Assembly: GCF_007679965.1 (NCBI RefSeq)
Contig: NZ_VEHL01000010.1
Span: forward strand, 62,001 to 126,000
DNA: 64,000 nt
Source: Bordetella genomosp. 13
GTDB taxonomy: Bacteria; Pseudomonadota; Gammaproteobacteria; Burkholderiales; Burkholderiaceae_B
Direction: 5' to 3'
The translations under genes were made by a program, and so were the position numbers. A model generated the notes under the pieces. The model did no database searches. It worked only from the letters and a program-made list of their open reading frames with translations, and had not been told where the DNA came from. The first letter of the stretch is position 1. Each line of letters starts with the position of its first letter. Shown piece after piece: positions 34,712 to 43,522 of the stretch.

Positions 34712-36358
34712 CTAGTGCGGACCCTTGGCGGCCACGCCGCGGGTGGCGAACGACGGCGCGGGCTGGCCGTCCATCCGCACGTCGATGCAGGCGGGCTTGC
34801 CGCTGGCCACGGCCGCGGCCAGCGCCTGGCGCAGGCCGTCCAGGCTGTCCGCATGGCCGCCATGCGCGCCCAGCGCCTGCGCGGCCTGGTCGTAGCGGGC
34901 CTGCTCGCTCAGTTGGCAGCCATACAGCCGGTCTGCGCCGTACTCGCGCATCTGGATGACGTGTTCGGCGTTCCAGCGGGCGTCGTTGCCCACCACCGCC
35001 ACGAAGCGCGCGCCTTCGCGCGCCGCGGTCTCGAATTCCGACAGGTGAAAGCCCACGGTGCCGTCGCCCATCAGCGTGAAGATGGTGGCGTTGGGCCGCG
35101 CCAGGCTGGCCGCGACGGCATAGCACAGCGCGCCGCCGATGGCGCCCGACACGCCGTTGATGACGCGCACAGGCGCCTGGCAGAAGGCCTGCGCCCATTG
35201 GCCGAACTCGCCGCCGTCGCAGATCAGGATGGGCTCGTCGGCCTGGTCCAGCGCGTCCTGCACGGCGCCGCAGATGGCCTGCGGCAAGGGCCTGTCCGCG
35301 TCGGGCGCCCCGCCCGTGCCGGCCGCCAACTGGCGCGCCGCCATCGCGGCGTCCACGCGCGCCAGCCAGTCGCCGCGCGACGGCGGTTCGGCCTGCGCCT
35401 GGCACAGCGCCTGCAATGCCGCGTCGGCGTCGGCCTGCGCGTGCTCATGCAGGCGCGCGCCCAGGCCCTTGCGCGCGCGCTCCAGCAGCGCCGCGTCGGG
35501 GTCGACCACGACGATGGCCGCTTGGGGGTGGAATGACGGCGCCTTGCCGTGCGCCACCGTGAAGTCCAGCGGCTTGCCCAACAGCACCACCAGGTCGGCA
35601 TCGGCCAGGCAGCCGGCGAACGTGCCCAGCGAGGGATCGCGCAACCCGCGCGGGCTTTCCATCGGAACGACGGGCACGTGCAGGGCCTCGCGCGCCGTCT
35701 TCAACGCGGCCGCGGCGCGGCTGGCGTTCAGCATGGGACCGACCAGCACCAGCGGCCGCCGCGCGCGCGCCAGGCGCTGCGCGATGGTCTGCGCCTGCGG
35801 CGCCGGCAGGTCGGTGCGCTGGCGCCGGGGTGCCTCGGGGCACAGCACGTCGCCGTCATCGACGGCTTGCTGCAGCAGGTCGAACGGCAGCGCCACGTGC
35901 ACCGGCCCGGGCCGGCCCGACAGTGCCAGCTCGATGGCTTCCGTCACGTCGCGATCCAGCGCAGCGGCCTGCGTGGGCCGCAGTGCACGCTTGACCAGCG
36001 GACGGGTGATCTCGGTCTGCGCCAGTTCCTGGAAGGCGCCCATGCCGTCGGCCGACAGGGGCGAATCGCCCGACAGCACCAGCACGGGGCTCTCGGCCAT
36101 GCGCGCCGAATACAGCGGCGACAGGCCGTTGGTGATGCCGGGCGCGGCCGTCAGCAGGGCCACGCCGATCTCGCCGGTGAGCTGCGCCCAGGCATCGGCC
36201 ATGTGCACCGCCGCGGCTTCGTGGCGCACGTGCACGATGCGGATGCCCGCATCGATACAGGCGTCGTAGATCGGCATGATCTGGTTGCCGGACAGGCTGA
36301 AGACGGTCTTGACCCCGGCGCGCGACAGCGCGCGGGTGACCAGGTGTGCTCCTGACAT
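34712..36358 (-). CDS. Thiamine diphosphate-dependent enzyme (acetolactate synthase/oxalyl-CoA or 2-oxoacid decarboxylase superfamily)
   Basis: 548-aa ThDP enzyme with the three-domain order of the family. The activating Glu47 is in VRHEAAAVHMAD, and the ThDP-binding motif MGDGTVGFHLSEFETAARE ends in GNDARWN. The middle FAD/ADP-type domain is present but its function is unclear. It could decarboxylate a 2-oxoacid or join two such units. First structural gene after the LysR at 36481 and upstream of the SDH-like genes; it may process the product of the dehydrogenase-hydratase steps. Confidence 0.88.
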   Translation of the reverse strand: MSGAHLVTRALSRAGVKTVFSLSGNQIMPIYDACIDAGIRIVHVRHEAAAVHMADAWAQLTGEIGVALLTAAPGITNGLSPLYSARMAESPVLVLSGDSPLSADGMGAFQELAQTEITRPLVKRALRPTQAAALDRDVTEAIELALSGRPGPVHVALPFDLLQQAVDDGDVLCPEAPRRQRTDLPAPQAQTIAQRLARARRPLVLVGPMLNASRAAAALKTAREALHVPVVPMESPRGLRDPSLGTFAGCLADADLVVLLGKPLDFTVAHGKAPSFHPQAAIVVVDPDAALLERARKGLGARLHEHAQADADAALQALCQAQAEPPSRGDWLARVDAAMAARQLAAGTGGAPDADRPLPQAICGAVQDALDQADEPILICDGGEFGQWAQAFCQAPVRVINGVSGAIGGALCYAVAASLARPNATIFTLMGDGTVGFHLSEFETAAREGARFVAVVGNDARWNAEHVIQMREYGADRLYGCQLSEQARYDQAAQALGAHGGHADSLDGLRQALAAAVASGKPACIDVRMDGQPAPSFATRGVAAKGPH

Positions 36359-36452
36359 GCGTATGAGGCTCCGACGACGGCACGCGCTGCAGCCGGACTG
36401 CGGCGCGCATGGAAATGGACTGCGATGTCCGCAGTTTATTTATTCCTTTATG

Positions 36453-36477
36453 TTGAATCAAGTTTTATTTGATTCAA
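36453..36477. promoter_or_regulatory. 9-bp perfect inverted repeat between LysR and ThDP-enzyme genes
   Basis: TTGAATCAA and its exact complement TTGATTCAA are separated by 7 bp in an AT-rich island just upstream (95 bp) of the ThDP gene and just after the LysR stop at 36481. The AT-rich stem and promoter-proximal position favour an operator over a terminator. Confidence 0.6.
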
Positions 36478-36480
36478 TTT

Positions 36481-37389
36481 TCATGATGATATTGCGGACG
36501 GCGGCATGGCCGCCCGGGCCGAGAAATAGGCCTTCACCGCATCGGTGAAGCGGTAGCGCGCGTGCTGCCGCCGCTCCAGCAGGCCGACGTGGCGATGCAC
36601 GTCCACGCCCGGCAGCGGAATCACGCGCAGCGCGCGGTCGCGGTGCCAGGCCACGTTTGCCAGCCGCGGCACGACCGAGATGCCCAGGCCCTGGCGCACC
36701 AGTTCGACGATGGCCTCGACCGAGTTCAGCTCCATGCCGACCTGGATGGCGGCGCCGCATTGCCGCACCGCCTCGTCCACCAGATACCCCGTCCAGGTGC
36801 CGTGGTCGAAGCGCAGGAACGGCGCGCTGTGCAGCGCCGCCACCGGATCGGCGGGCAAGGCGAAATGCGGCTGGCGCGGCACGATCAGCACCAGCGGCTC
36901 GCTGTACAGTGGGGTCCACACCATCATGCTGGGCAGCGCGCGCGGCGGCTGCGTGACCACCGCGGCATCCAGCTCGCCCGCCTCGACGCGCTGCGCGAAA
37001 TCGCTGGACATGCCGGCGTACAGCCGCACGTCCAGCCGCGGATTGTCGCGCTTGATGCTCCACAGCGCATCCGAGAACGCGCCCATCAGGGCCGATACCA
37101 GCGCGCCCATCACCACCGAGCCCGACAGGCCGTCGGACTGGCCCGCGCCGGCCAGGTCCTCGTAGTCGCGCACCAGTTCCTGGATCTGCGGCAGCAGCCG
37201 GCGCGCCGAGGGATTGAGCACGGCGGCACGCGCGCTGCGGTCGAACAACTGGCAGCGCAGCTCGGTTTCCAGCGCGCGGATCTGCAGGCCCACGGCGGCA
37301 GGCGTCAGGCCGATGTGCTTGCCGGCCGCGGCGAACGAGCCGTGGCGCGCCACGGCAAGAAAGGTCTTGAGGGTACGGATGGACGACAT
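36481..37389 (-). CDS. LysR-family transcriptional regulator
   Basis: 302-aa LysR protein: HTH FLAVARHGSFAAAGKHIGLTPAAVGLQIRALETELR and effector domain with VGMELNSVEAIVELVRQGLGISVVP. It lies between the catabolic block (same strand, downstream) and the divergent Bug genes at 37742 and 38805, so it is placed to control both uptake and catabolism. Confidence 0.9.
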   Translation of the reverse strand: MSSIRTLKTFLAVARHGSFAAAGKHIGLTPAAVGLQIRALETELRCQLFDRSARAAVLNPSARRLLPQIQELVRDYEDLAGAGQSDGLSGSVVMGALVSALMGAFSDALWSIKRDNPRLDVRLYAGMSSDFAQRVEAGELDAAVVTQPPRALPSMMVWTPLYSEPLVLIVPRQPHFALPADPVAALHSAPFLRFDHGTWTGYLVDEAVRQCGAAIQVGMELNSVEAIVELVRQGLGISVVPRLANVAWHRDRALRVIPLPGVDVHRHVGLLERRQHARYRFTDAVKAYFSARAAMPPSAISS

Positions 37390-37741
37390 GGCGCGGCTCC
37401 TCTTTGGGATGGCCTTGGACCCGTGTCATGGATTGCGCCGGCGCCGCAAGGCGATGGCGGAATTCGTCTCCTGTGCGGGCGCCGTTCGTAAAGTTTTGCT
37501 TTCGCTCACGCCGAAAAATACTCGCTTTGCAAAGCGGGTTCAATCACCAATACTTTTTCACGCACGCCGCACCCCATGCGCGGCGGCCCGGCCCACAGGG
37601 GCCAGGCGGGCGCCGCGCACCCCGCGCGGCACGGCGACTCCAGCCCGCCACGCATTCACGCTTTCCGCTTTCCCGCTTTCGCGCAGCACACGCAGCCGCA
37701 CATAGACGCGGCGCGCCTTCAGAACACCAACGGAGACAAGC
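37390..37741. promoter_or_regulatory. Divergent promoter region between LysR and the tandem Bug genes
   Basis: 352-bp gene-free region. It contains the 14-bp perfect palindrome CGCTTTGCAAAGCG (37523-37536) and, next to it, an AT-rich CACCAATACTTTTTCA stretch. These are plausible LysR-site and promoter elements for the two directions. No convincing small ORF with a ribosome site is present. Confidence 0.5.
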
Positions 37742-38785
37742 ATGCACCGCACACCAGGCTGTACCCGACCCCATCCCGATTCCCGCGCCGTTCGCGCCCT
37801 GCCCCGGCGCGCGCTGCTGCTGCGCGGCCTGGCCGTAGCCATCGCCCTGTCCGGCGCCTGCCTGGCCGCAGGTCCCGCCGTGGCCGCGGGCTGGCCCGAC
37901 AAGCCGGTGCGCGTGATCGTGCCCTTCACCGCCGGCGGCGCCACCGACAGCATCGCGCGCGCCGTCAGCCAGCGCCTGGGCGCGATCTGGAAACAGAGCG
38001 TGGTGGTCGAGAACAAGCCCGGCGCGGGCGGCCTGGTGGGCGCGGAGAGCGTGGCGCGCGCCGAGCCCGACGGCTATACCCTGCTGCTGGCCTCGGGCTC
38101 GATGTTCACCGTGAATCCGTTCATCTATTCCAGCCTGCCGTACAGCCTGAAGGACTTCGCGCTGATCAGCAACGTGGCCACCGGCCCGATGGTGGTCGCG
38201 GTCAATCCCAAGCTGCCGGTGCATGACCTGCAGGGCCTGGTGGCCTACGTGAAGCAGCGGCCCGGCAAGGTCAATTTCGGATCGGCCGGCGTAGGCACGC
38301 AGACCCACATGGCGGCCGAACAACTGGCCGACGTGGCGGGCCTGAACGCCATCCACGTGCCGTACAAGGGCGAAAGCGCGGCCTACGCCGACCTGATGGC
38401 CGGCCACATCGACTTCGTGGTGGGCAACATCGCCGCGCTGGCGCCGCTGGTGTCCAGCGGCCGCGTGCGCGGCGTCGCGGTGACGGGCGCCGCGCGCTCG
38501 GCCATGCTGCCCGACGTGCCCACGGCCGCCGAGGCCGGCCTGCCCAAGCTGCAATCGCAAGGCTGGTTCGCGCTGATGGCGCCGGCCAGCACGCCCAAGG
38601 ACGTGCTGGCCACGATCCAGCGCGGCGTGGGCGAGGCGCTGGCCAATGCCGACACGCGCAAGGCCCTGGAAGCGCAAGGCAGCAGCGCCACGCCCAGTTC
38701 GCCGCAACAGCTGGCCCAGACCATCAGCGCCGAATCGGTGATGTGGCAAGCCGTGGTCAGCCGCCGCAACCTGAAGGCCAACTAG
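37742..38785 (+). CDS. Bug/TctC family solute-binding protein
   Basis: 347-aa periplasmic receptor with a long Arg-rich n-region before the hydrophobic core and a cleavage region near AVAAGW. The Bug signature PDKPVRVIVPFTAGGATDSIAR is followed by VVENKPGAGG, a YKGESAAYADLMAG carboxylate loop and LPDVPTAAEAG. It is divergent from the LysR gene and 19 nt upstream of another Bug gene; together they probably supply the substrate of the SDH/fumarase-like pathway. Confidence 0.92.
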   Translation: MHRTPGCTRPHPDSRAVRALPRRALLLRGLAVAIALSGACLAAGPAVAAGWPDKPVRVIVPFTAGGATDSIARAVSQRLGAIWKQSVVVENKPGAGGLVGAESVARAEPDGYTLLLASGSMFTVNPFIYSSLPYSLKDFALISNVATGPMVVAVNPKLPVHDLQGLVAYVKQRPGKVNFGSAGVGTQTHMAAEQLADVAGLNAIHVPYKGESAAYADLMAGHIDFVVGNIAALAPLVSSGRVRGVAVTGAARSAMLPDVPTAAEAGLPKLQSQGWFALMAPASTPKDVLATIQRGVGEALANADTRKALEAQGSSATPSSPQQLAQTISAESVMWQAVVSRRNLKAN

Positions 38786-38804
38786 GCCGCGCCCGGAGAG
38801 ACCC

Positions 38805-39809
38805 ATGCACAGCCCCGCCTCGACGGCACGGCTGCGGACGGCGCTGCGTGCGCTGACGCTGGCCCTGCCGCTGTCCTGCCCGGCCGCCGCGCTGGCCGAC
38901 GCCTACCCTTCCCGCCCCATCACCGTGGTGGTCCCCTTCTCGGCCGGCGGCGATGCCGACATGGCCGCGCGCAACCTGTCGGCGCACCTGCGCGGCGTGT
39001 ACAAGGCGCCGCTGGTGGTCATGAACAAGGGCGGCGCCAATGGCGCCGTCGGCTCGCAGTTCGTGCGCGAGGCGCCCGCCGACGGCTACACGCTGCTGCT
39101 GGCGCGCGTGGGTTCGCAGGCCATCCTGCCCGCGCTGCAGTCCAGCCTGAGCTATCGCTGGGACGACTTCACCATCCTGGGCCTGCTGGAACTGAATCCC
39201 ATGGCCTGCGTGGTGAACGCCAGTTCGCCGTACCGCACGCTGAAGGAGCTGACGGCCGCGATCAAGGCCCGGCCCGGCAAGCTGAACTACAGCACCTCGG
39301 GCCCGGCCACCGCGCTGAACCTGGCGGTGCAGACCCTGCTTTCCTCGGAAGGACTGCCGCGCAACGCGGCGGTCGAGATTCCGTACAAGGGCGGCGGGGA
39401 TGCGACCACCGCCGTGCTGGCCGGCGAGGTCGACTTCACCTGCAACAACGTGATCTCGCTGGTCGGGCCGGTCAAGGGCGGCACGCTGCGCGCGCTGGTG
39501 GCGACCTCGCCCGAGCGCCTGAAGGACCTGCCCGACACGCCCACGGCGCGCGAACTGGGCGTGCCGCGGCTGGAGGCCGTCAATGGCTGGAGCGCGCTGT
39601 ATGGCCCGAAAGGACTGCCCGAGCCTGTGCGCGCCTCGTGGGCCCAGGCCCTGGGCACGCTGCGGCGGACGGCGCCATGGCGCGCGGCGGTCGAGAACAT
39701 GGGCTCGATCCCGCGCGTGATGCAGGCGGAAGAGACCGGCACGTTCGTGGGCGAGCAGGTGCGGTTCTACGAGGCGCTGGGCAAGACCATCGGGCTGCAG
39801 ATGCCATAG
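38805..39809 (+). CDS. Bug/TctC family solute-binding protein
   Basis: 334-aa periplasmic receptor: signal peptide ending near ALADAYPSRP, then ITVVVPFSAGGDADMAAR and PYKGGGDATTAVLAG. The usual TD after the glycine loop is AD-M here and the loop MNKGGANG replaces the common ENKPGAGG, so ligand specificity probably differs from its upstream neighbour. The tandem arrangement suggests two receptors for related compounds. Confidence 0.9.
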   Translation: MHSPASTARLRTALRALTLALPLSCPAAALADAYPSRPITVVVPFSAGGDADMAARNLSAHLRGVYKAPLVVMNKGGANGAVGSQFVREAPADGYTLLLARVGSQAILPALQSSLSYRWDDFTILGLLELNPMACVVNASSPYRTLKELTAAIKARPGKLNYSTSGPATALNLAVQTLLSSEGLPRNAAVEIPYKGGGDATTAVLAGEVDFTCNNVISLVGPVKGGTLRALVATSPERLKDLPDTPTARELGVPRLEAVNGWSALYGPKGLPEPVRASWAQALGTLRRTAPWRAAVENMGSIPRVMQAEETGTFVGEQVRFYEALGKTIGLQMP

Positions 39810-39884
39810 CCGCGGGCGGCCTGGCCGGCCGCATCCTCCGCCGTATCCCGCGTTCTTCCACGATTGCGCACGGGCGATCCGATC

Positions 39885-39890
39885 TACAAT
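39885..39890 (+). promoter_or_regulatory. Candidate sigma70 promoter of the beta-helix/AAA gene
   Basis: TACAAT at 39885-39890 with a TTGCGC element about 15 bp upstream (39864-39869) makes a plausible -10/-35 pair. The preceding hairpin GCGGCC-TGGCC-GGCCGC (39816-39832) may end the Bug transcript, so the large gene probably has its own promoter. Confidence 0.45.
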
Positions 39891-39951
39891 CACGCGCAAA
39901 TCAGAAGACCGTGCCGGACCCACGGGCCCCGCCGCCACCGGAGAGGATTGC

Positions 39952-42843
39952 TTGGCCATTCGCAAAATCGCCTTCGGGCTGTTCAGTCCCGACAACATCC
40001 TGGATGCACTGGCGAAGGCCGGCAACGGCGACGAGCTGCAGATCGACGCCGCGCACAAGACGCCCGGGGCCGAACGGCTGACCCTCGCCCGCAGCGTCAC
40101 GCTGACGCCGCGCCCCGGCATCGGACATCGGCTGCCGCTGGACAATCCCATGACGATCGGGCCGGGTGCCACAGTGACGCTGCGCGGCCTGGCCTTGTCC
40201 GGACAGATCATGGTCGCGCCGGGCGCCTCCCTGACCATCGGCGACTGCGAACTCAGGCGCAAGCTGACTGTGCATGTGGGCGCCAAGCTGATGCTGATGA
40301 ACAGCGACCTCACCGACACCGACAATCCCGCGACGGTCGTCGTGCATGGCGAAGCCGTGATGAAGGACATCACGCTGCGCGATGCCGGAAACCTGGGCTT
40401 CGGAGGCGACCAGAGCAGCCTGCTCGTGCAGGACTCCCGGCTGGCCGGCGGCAGGATCGCGGTGCAGAACTACGGCGGTGGCCAGCTGGAGATGCGCAAT
40501 TGCCAGGTGCGTGCACTGTGCGGCGTGCTGGTGCCCTTCCGCGAGCGCATGACCGCACGGGTACGCCTGCAGGATTGCCATTTCGAAGCCCCCACCGACG
40601 GCCCGAAGCGCTCGTGGGACTACAGCGTGTCGTCGGGCTGGACCGGCGCCGTCGTGGCCGAGTCGAGCACCGAACTCGTCATGGAGGACTGCCACGTGTC
40701 GTTGGGCGTGCCCGGCGCGTATCTCGCCGGCGCCAAGGCAACGCTGAATCGTTGCGTGTTCGAGGGCGGCGCCAAGCCTGCGGGCACCGGCGACATCGAC
40801 GGCGTCCATATCGCCCGCGGCACGCAAGCCCGCCTGCAGGGCTGCGTCTTTCGCCATGTGCCCAACCATTCGGTGGTCGCCCGCCAGGACGCCACGGCCA
40901 CGCTGGAAGACTGCGAGATCAGCGACTCGCAGTCCAATGGCCTGCGCGTGCTGGAGCGCTCGCAGGTCCAGGCCCGCGCCTTGCGCGTGCTGCGCGTCGC
41001 GGAGGGAACGGCCGTGAACGTGCGCGGCCAAGCCACCCTGGAGATCACCGACAGCCTTCTGCAGGGCGGTCCGTCATACGGCCTGTCGGCGCGGGACCAG
41101 GCCCGCATCACTGCGCGAGGCTGCCGCATCGAAGGCCATGCGCAAGGCCCCTACGACGCCGACCTCCAGGCCACCGTGCTGGTCGACGGCAACCCCGACG
41201 TCGTGCGGGACTACCGGCTCGCGGCCGCGCTGGCCGAACTGGACGCCCTGGTCGGCCTGGCCAGCGTGAAGGCCGAGGTGCGCAAGCTGATCGACCTGGT
41301 GGCGGCCGAACGGCTGCGCACCGCCAACGGCGGGCAGGCCAACGCCGTCACGCTCAATCTGGTGTTCACCGGAAATCCGGGCACGGGCAAGACCACGGTG
41401 GCGCGGCTGGTGGGCAAGATCTTCGCGTCGCTGGGGCTGCTGCAGGGCGGCCAGCTTTGCGAGCACGACCGCTCCACGCTGGTGGCCGAGTACATCGGAC
41501 AGACCGCGCCCAAGACGCGCGCGGCCATCGACGCCGCACTGGGCGGCGTGCTGTTCATCGACGAAGCCTACACACTGTACAACCCCGACTCTGGCAAGGA
41601 CTTCGGCATCGAGGCCATCAACACGCTGATGAAGGCCATGGAAGACCAGCGCGGCCAGCTGGCCGTGATCGTGGCCGGCTACACGCGCGAGATGGAAATC
41701 TTCTTCGACGCCAACCCCGGCCTGCGATCGCGCTTCACGCGCTACATCGATTTCCCCGACTACAGCGCGGCCGACCTTACCGAGGTGTTCACGCGGCTGT
41801 GCCGCTCCAGGCAACTGCGCCTGGGCGACGCCGCGGCGCAACGCGCCGCCCTGGCCTTCGAACAGATGGTGCGCGTCAAGGGCGCGAACTTCGGCAATGC
41901 GCGCGATGTGCGCACCTATCTGGACCGTACGCTGGAGCGCCAGGCGCAGCGCCTGGCCACGGCCCAGGGCGCCGACCCCTTCGAACTGACCGAGGAGGAC
42001 CTGGCGCCGCAGGGCCGCCGCGACGCGGTGGACCTGGGTGCGCAGTTGCGGCGCCTGGACGCCATGACCGGCCTGCGCGAAGTGAAGGACGAGATCCGCA
42101 AGCTGGCGGCGCTGGTCAAAGTGCAGGAGCGGCGCCGCGCGCAAGGCGTGCAGGCCGCCCCGGTCTCGCTGCACCTGGTCTTCACGGGCAATCCGGGCAC
42201 GGGCAAGACCACCGTGGCGCGCCTGGTGGGCGAACTGTATGCAGGAATGGGCCTGCTGGAAAAAGGCCACGTGGTGGAGGTGGCGCGCGCCGACCTGGTG
42301 GCGGGCCACGTCGGCCAGACCGCCATGAAGACGCGCGAGAAGGTCGAGCAGGCCTACGGCGGCGTGCTGTTCATCGACGAGGCGTATGCGCTGGCCGAAG
42401 GCGGTCCAAACGATTTCGGCCGCGAGGCCATCGACACGCTGCTCAAGGAGATGGAAGACAACCGCAGCCGCCTGGCGGTGATCGTGGCGGGCTACCACGC
42501 GCCCATGCAGCGCTTCATCGAGGCCAACCCCGGCCTGTCCTCGCGCTTCACGCGCTATGTGCACTTCGCCGACTACCGCGCCGAGGAACTGGCGGACATC
42601 TTCCGCGGCATGGCGGCATCCATGCACTATGCACTGGACGACGCGGCGGCCGCGGCGGTGACCGAGGCCGCCGCCCGCCTGCTGGCCGCCAAGGGCGGGG
42701 ACCACTTCGGCAACGCCCGCGAGATGCGCAGCCTGTTCGAAGCCGCCATCGAGGCGCAGGCGGTGCGCCTGATGGACGACGAGAGCGCCGACGTGCACGC
42801 GCTGGCGGCGCGGGACATCCGCGACGGCGCCGCGCCGCGCTAG
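39952..42843 (+). CDS. Beta-helix protein fused to two CbxX/SpoVK-type AAA+ ATPase domains
   Basis: 963-aa multidomain protein. Residues about 60-415 are repetitive short strands with buried hydrophobics and turn Asn/Cys (e.g. AVVAESSTELVMEDCHVSLG, VVARQDATATLEDCEISD), a right-handed beta-helix pattern. Two CbxX/CfxQ-SpoVK AAA+ modules follow: Walker A GNPGTGKT at 474-481 and 746-753, Walker B LFIDEA near 534-539 and 806-811, each with a SRFTRY arginine-finger segment. Start codon is TTG with GGAGAGGA 4-5 nt upstream; no better in-frame start exists. No signal peptide. It stands alone between a Bug gene and an efflux operon. Probable hexameric remodelling ATPase with a ligand- or surface-binding N-domain; role unknown. 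Confidence 0.9.
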   Translation: MAIRKIAFGLFSPDNILDALAKAGNGDELQIDAAHKTPGAERLTLARSVTLTPRPGIGHRLPLDNPMTIGPGATVTLRGLALSGQIMVAPGASLTIGDCELRRKLTVHVGAKLMLMNSDLTDTDNPATVVVHGEAVMKDITLRDAGNLGFGGDQSSLLVQDSRLAGGRIAVQNYGGGQLEMRNCQVRALCGVLVPFRERMTARVRLQDCHFEAPTDGPKRSWDYSVSSGWTGAVVAESSTELVMEDCHVSLGVPGAYLAGAKATLNRCVFEGGAKPAGTGDIDGVHIARGTQARLQGCVFRHVPNHSVVARQDATATLEDCEISDSQSNGLRVLERSQVQARALRVLRVAEGTAVNVRGQATLEITDSLLQGGPSYGLSARDQARITARGCRIEGHAQGPYDADLQATVLVDGNPDVVRDYRLAAALAELDALVGLASVKAEVRKLIDLVAAERLRTANGGQANAVTLNLVFTGNPGTGKTTVARLVGKIFASLGLLQGGQLCEHDRSTLVAEYIGQTAPKTRAAIDAALGGVLFIDEAYTLYNPDSGKDFGIEAINTLMKAMEDQRGQLAVIVAGYTREMEIFFDANPGLRSRFTRYIDFPDYSAADLTEVFTRLCRSRQLRLGDAAAQRAALAFEQMVRVKGANFGNARDVRTYLDRTLERQAQRLATAQGADPFELTEEDLAPQGRRDAVDLGAQLRRLDAMTGLREVKDEIRKLAALVKVQERRRAQGVQAAPVSLHLVFTGNPGTGKTTVARLVGELYAGMGLLEKGHVVEVARADLVAGHVGQTAMKTREKVEQAYGGVLFIDEAYALAEGGPNDFGREAIDTLLKEMEDNRSRLAVIVAGYHAPMQRFIEANPGLSSRFTRYVHFADYRAEELADIFRGMAASMHYALDDAAAAAVTEAAARLLAAKGGDHFGNAREMRSLFEAAIEAQAVRLMDDESADVHALAARDIRDGAAPR

Positions 42844-42898
42844 CCTGCGCGGGCCCGTGGCCGCGCCGCCGCGACACATGCCGCACGGCGCGGCGGCA

Positions 42899-43522
42899 TC
42901 ATGGCCGCCACGCCCGCATGAACGTATCCACGCAGTCCTGCACGTGCCGCGCCATGTCGGCGCGCAGCGCCTGGGCCGCCTCGTGGTCGAACAGCATGGT
43001 CATCACCATGTCGCCGCGCATCATGGCCAGCAGCATGCGGGCGGCCGCCTGCGGGTCGGGGCAGGACAGCTCGCCCACGCGCACCCCGTCGGCCACGATG
43101 CCCGCCACCATCTCGCGCAGCGGCGCGCGCATGTCGGTCTCGATCGCGCGGCCGATCTCGGGAAAGCGCAAGGTGGCGGCGATCACGGCGCGAAAGAACG
43201 CGATGTGCTCCGGCGCGGTGTAGCCGCACACGGCGGTGCTGCCGATCTGCAGCAGTTTCTCGCGGGTCGACTTGGCTCCGTCGCGGCCGATGCTGGCCAC
43301 CGCCTCATGCAGCCGCTGCTTCTCGTCCAGGATCACGGCCAGGAACACCTGTTCCTTGGCCGGATAGTAGGCGTACAGCGTGGCCTTGGACACGTCCGCC
43401 TGGGCGGCGATCATGTTCATGGTGGTCCCTTCGAAGCCGTTGGCCAGGAACAGCTCGCGGGCCGCGGCAATGACCTGGCCCTGCTTGCGGCCCGCGCCGC
43501 CCGCGTGGTCCGGCGGTGTCAT
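42899..43522 (-). CDS. TetR/AcrR-family regulator of the efflux operon
   Basis: 207-aa TetR repressor: HTH GQVIAAARELFLANGFEGTTMNMIAAQADVSKATLYAYYPAKEQVFLAVI and a helical ligand domain. Last gene of the minus-strand EmrA-EmrB-OM operon, its ATG overlapping the outer-membrane gene stop (ATGA), so it is made in proportion to the pump. Likely binds the inverted repeat at 48100-48114. Confidence 0.9.
   Translation of the reverse strand: MTPPDHAGGAGRKQGQVIAAARELFLANGFEGTTMNMIAAQADVSKATLYAYYPAKEQVFLAVILDEKQRLHEAVASIGRDGAKSTREKLLQIGSTAVCGYTAPEHIAFFRAVIAATLRFPEIGRAIETDMRAPLREMVAGIVADGVRVGELSCPDPQAAARMLLAMMRGDMVMTMLFDHEAAQALRADMARHVQDCVDTFMRAWRP

Noticed and set aside
39864..43223. 1119-codon plus-strand frame overlapping the beta-helix/AAA gene
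   Set aside because: Different frame from the Walker motifs; Arg-rich, no recognisable domain, runs through the downstream TetR gene on the other strand.
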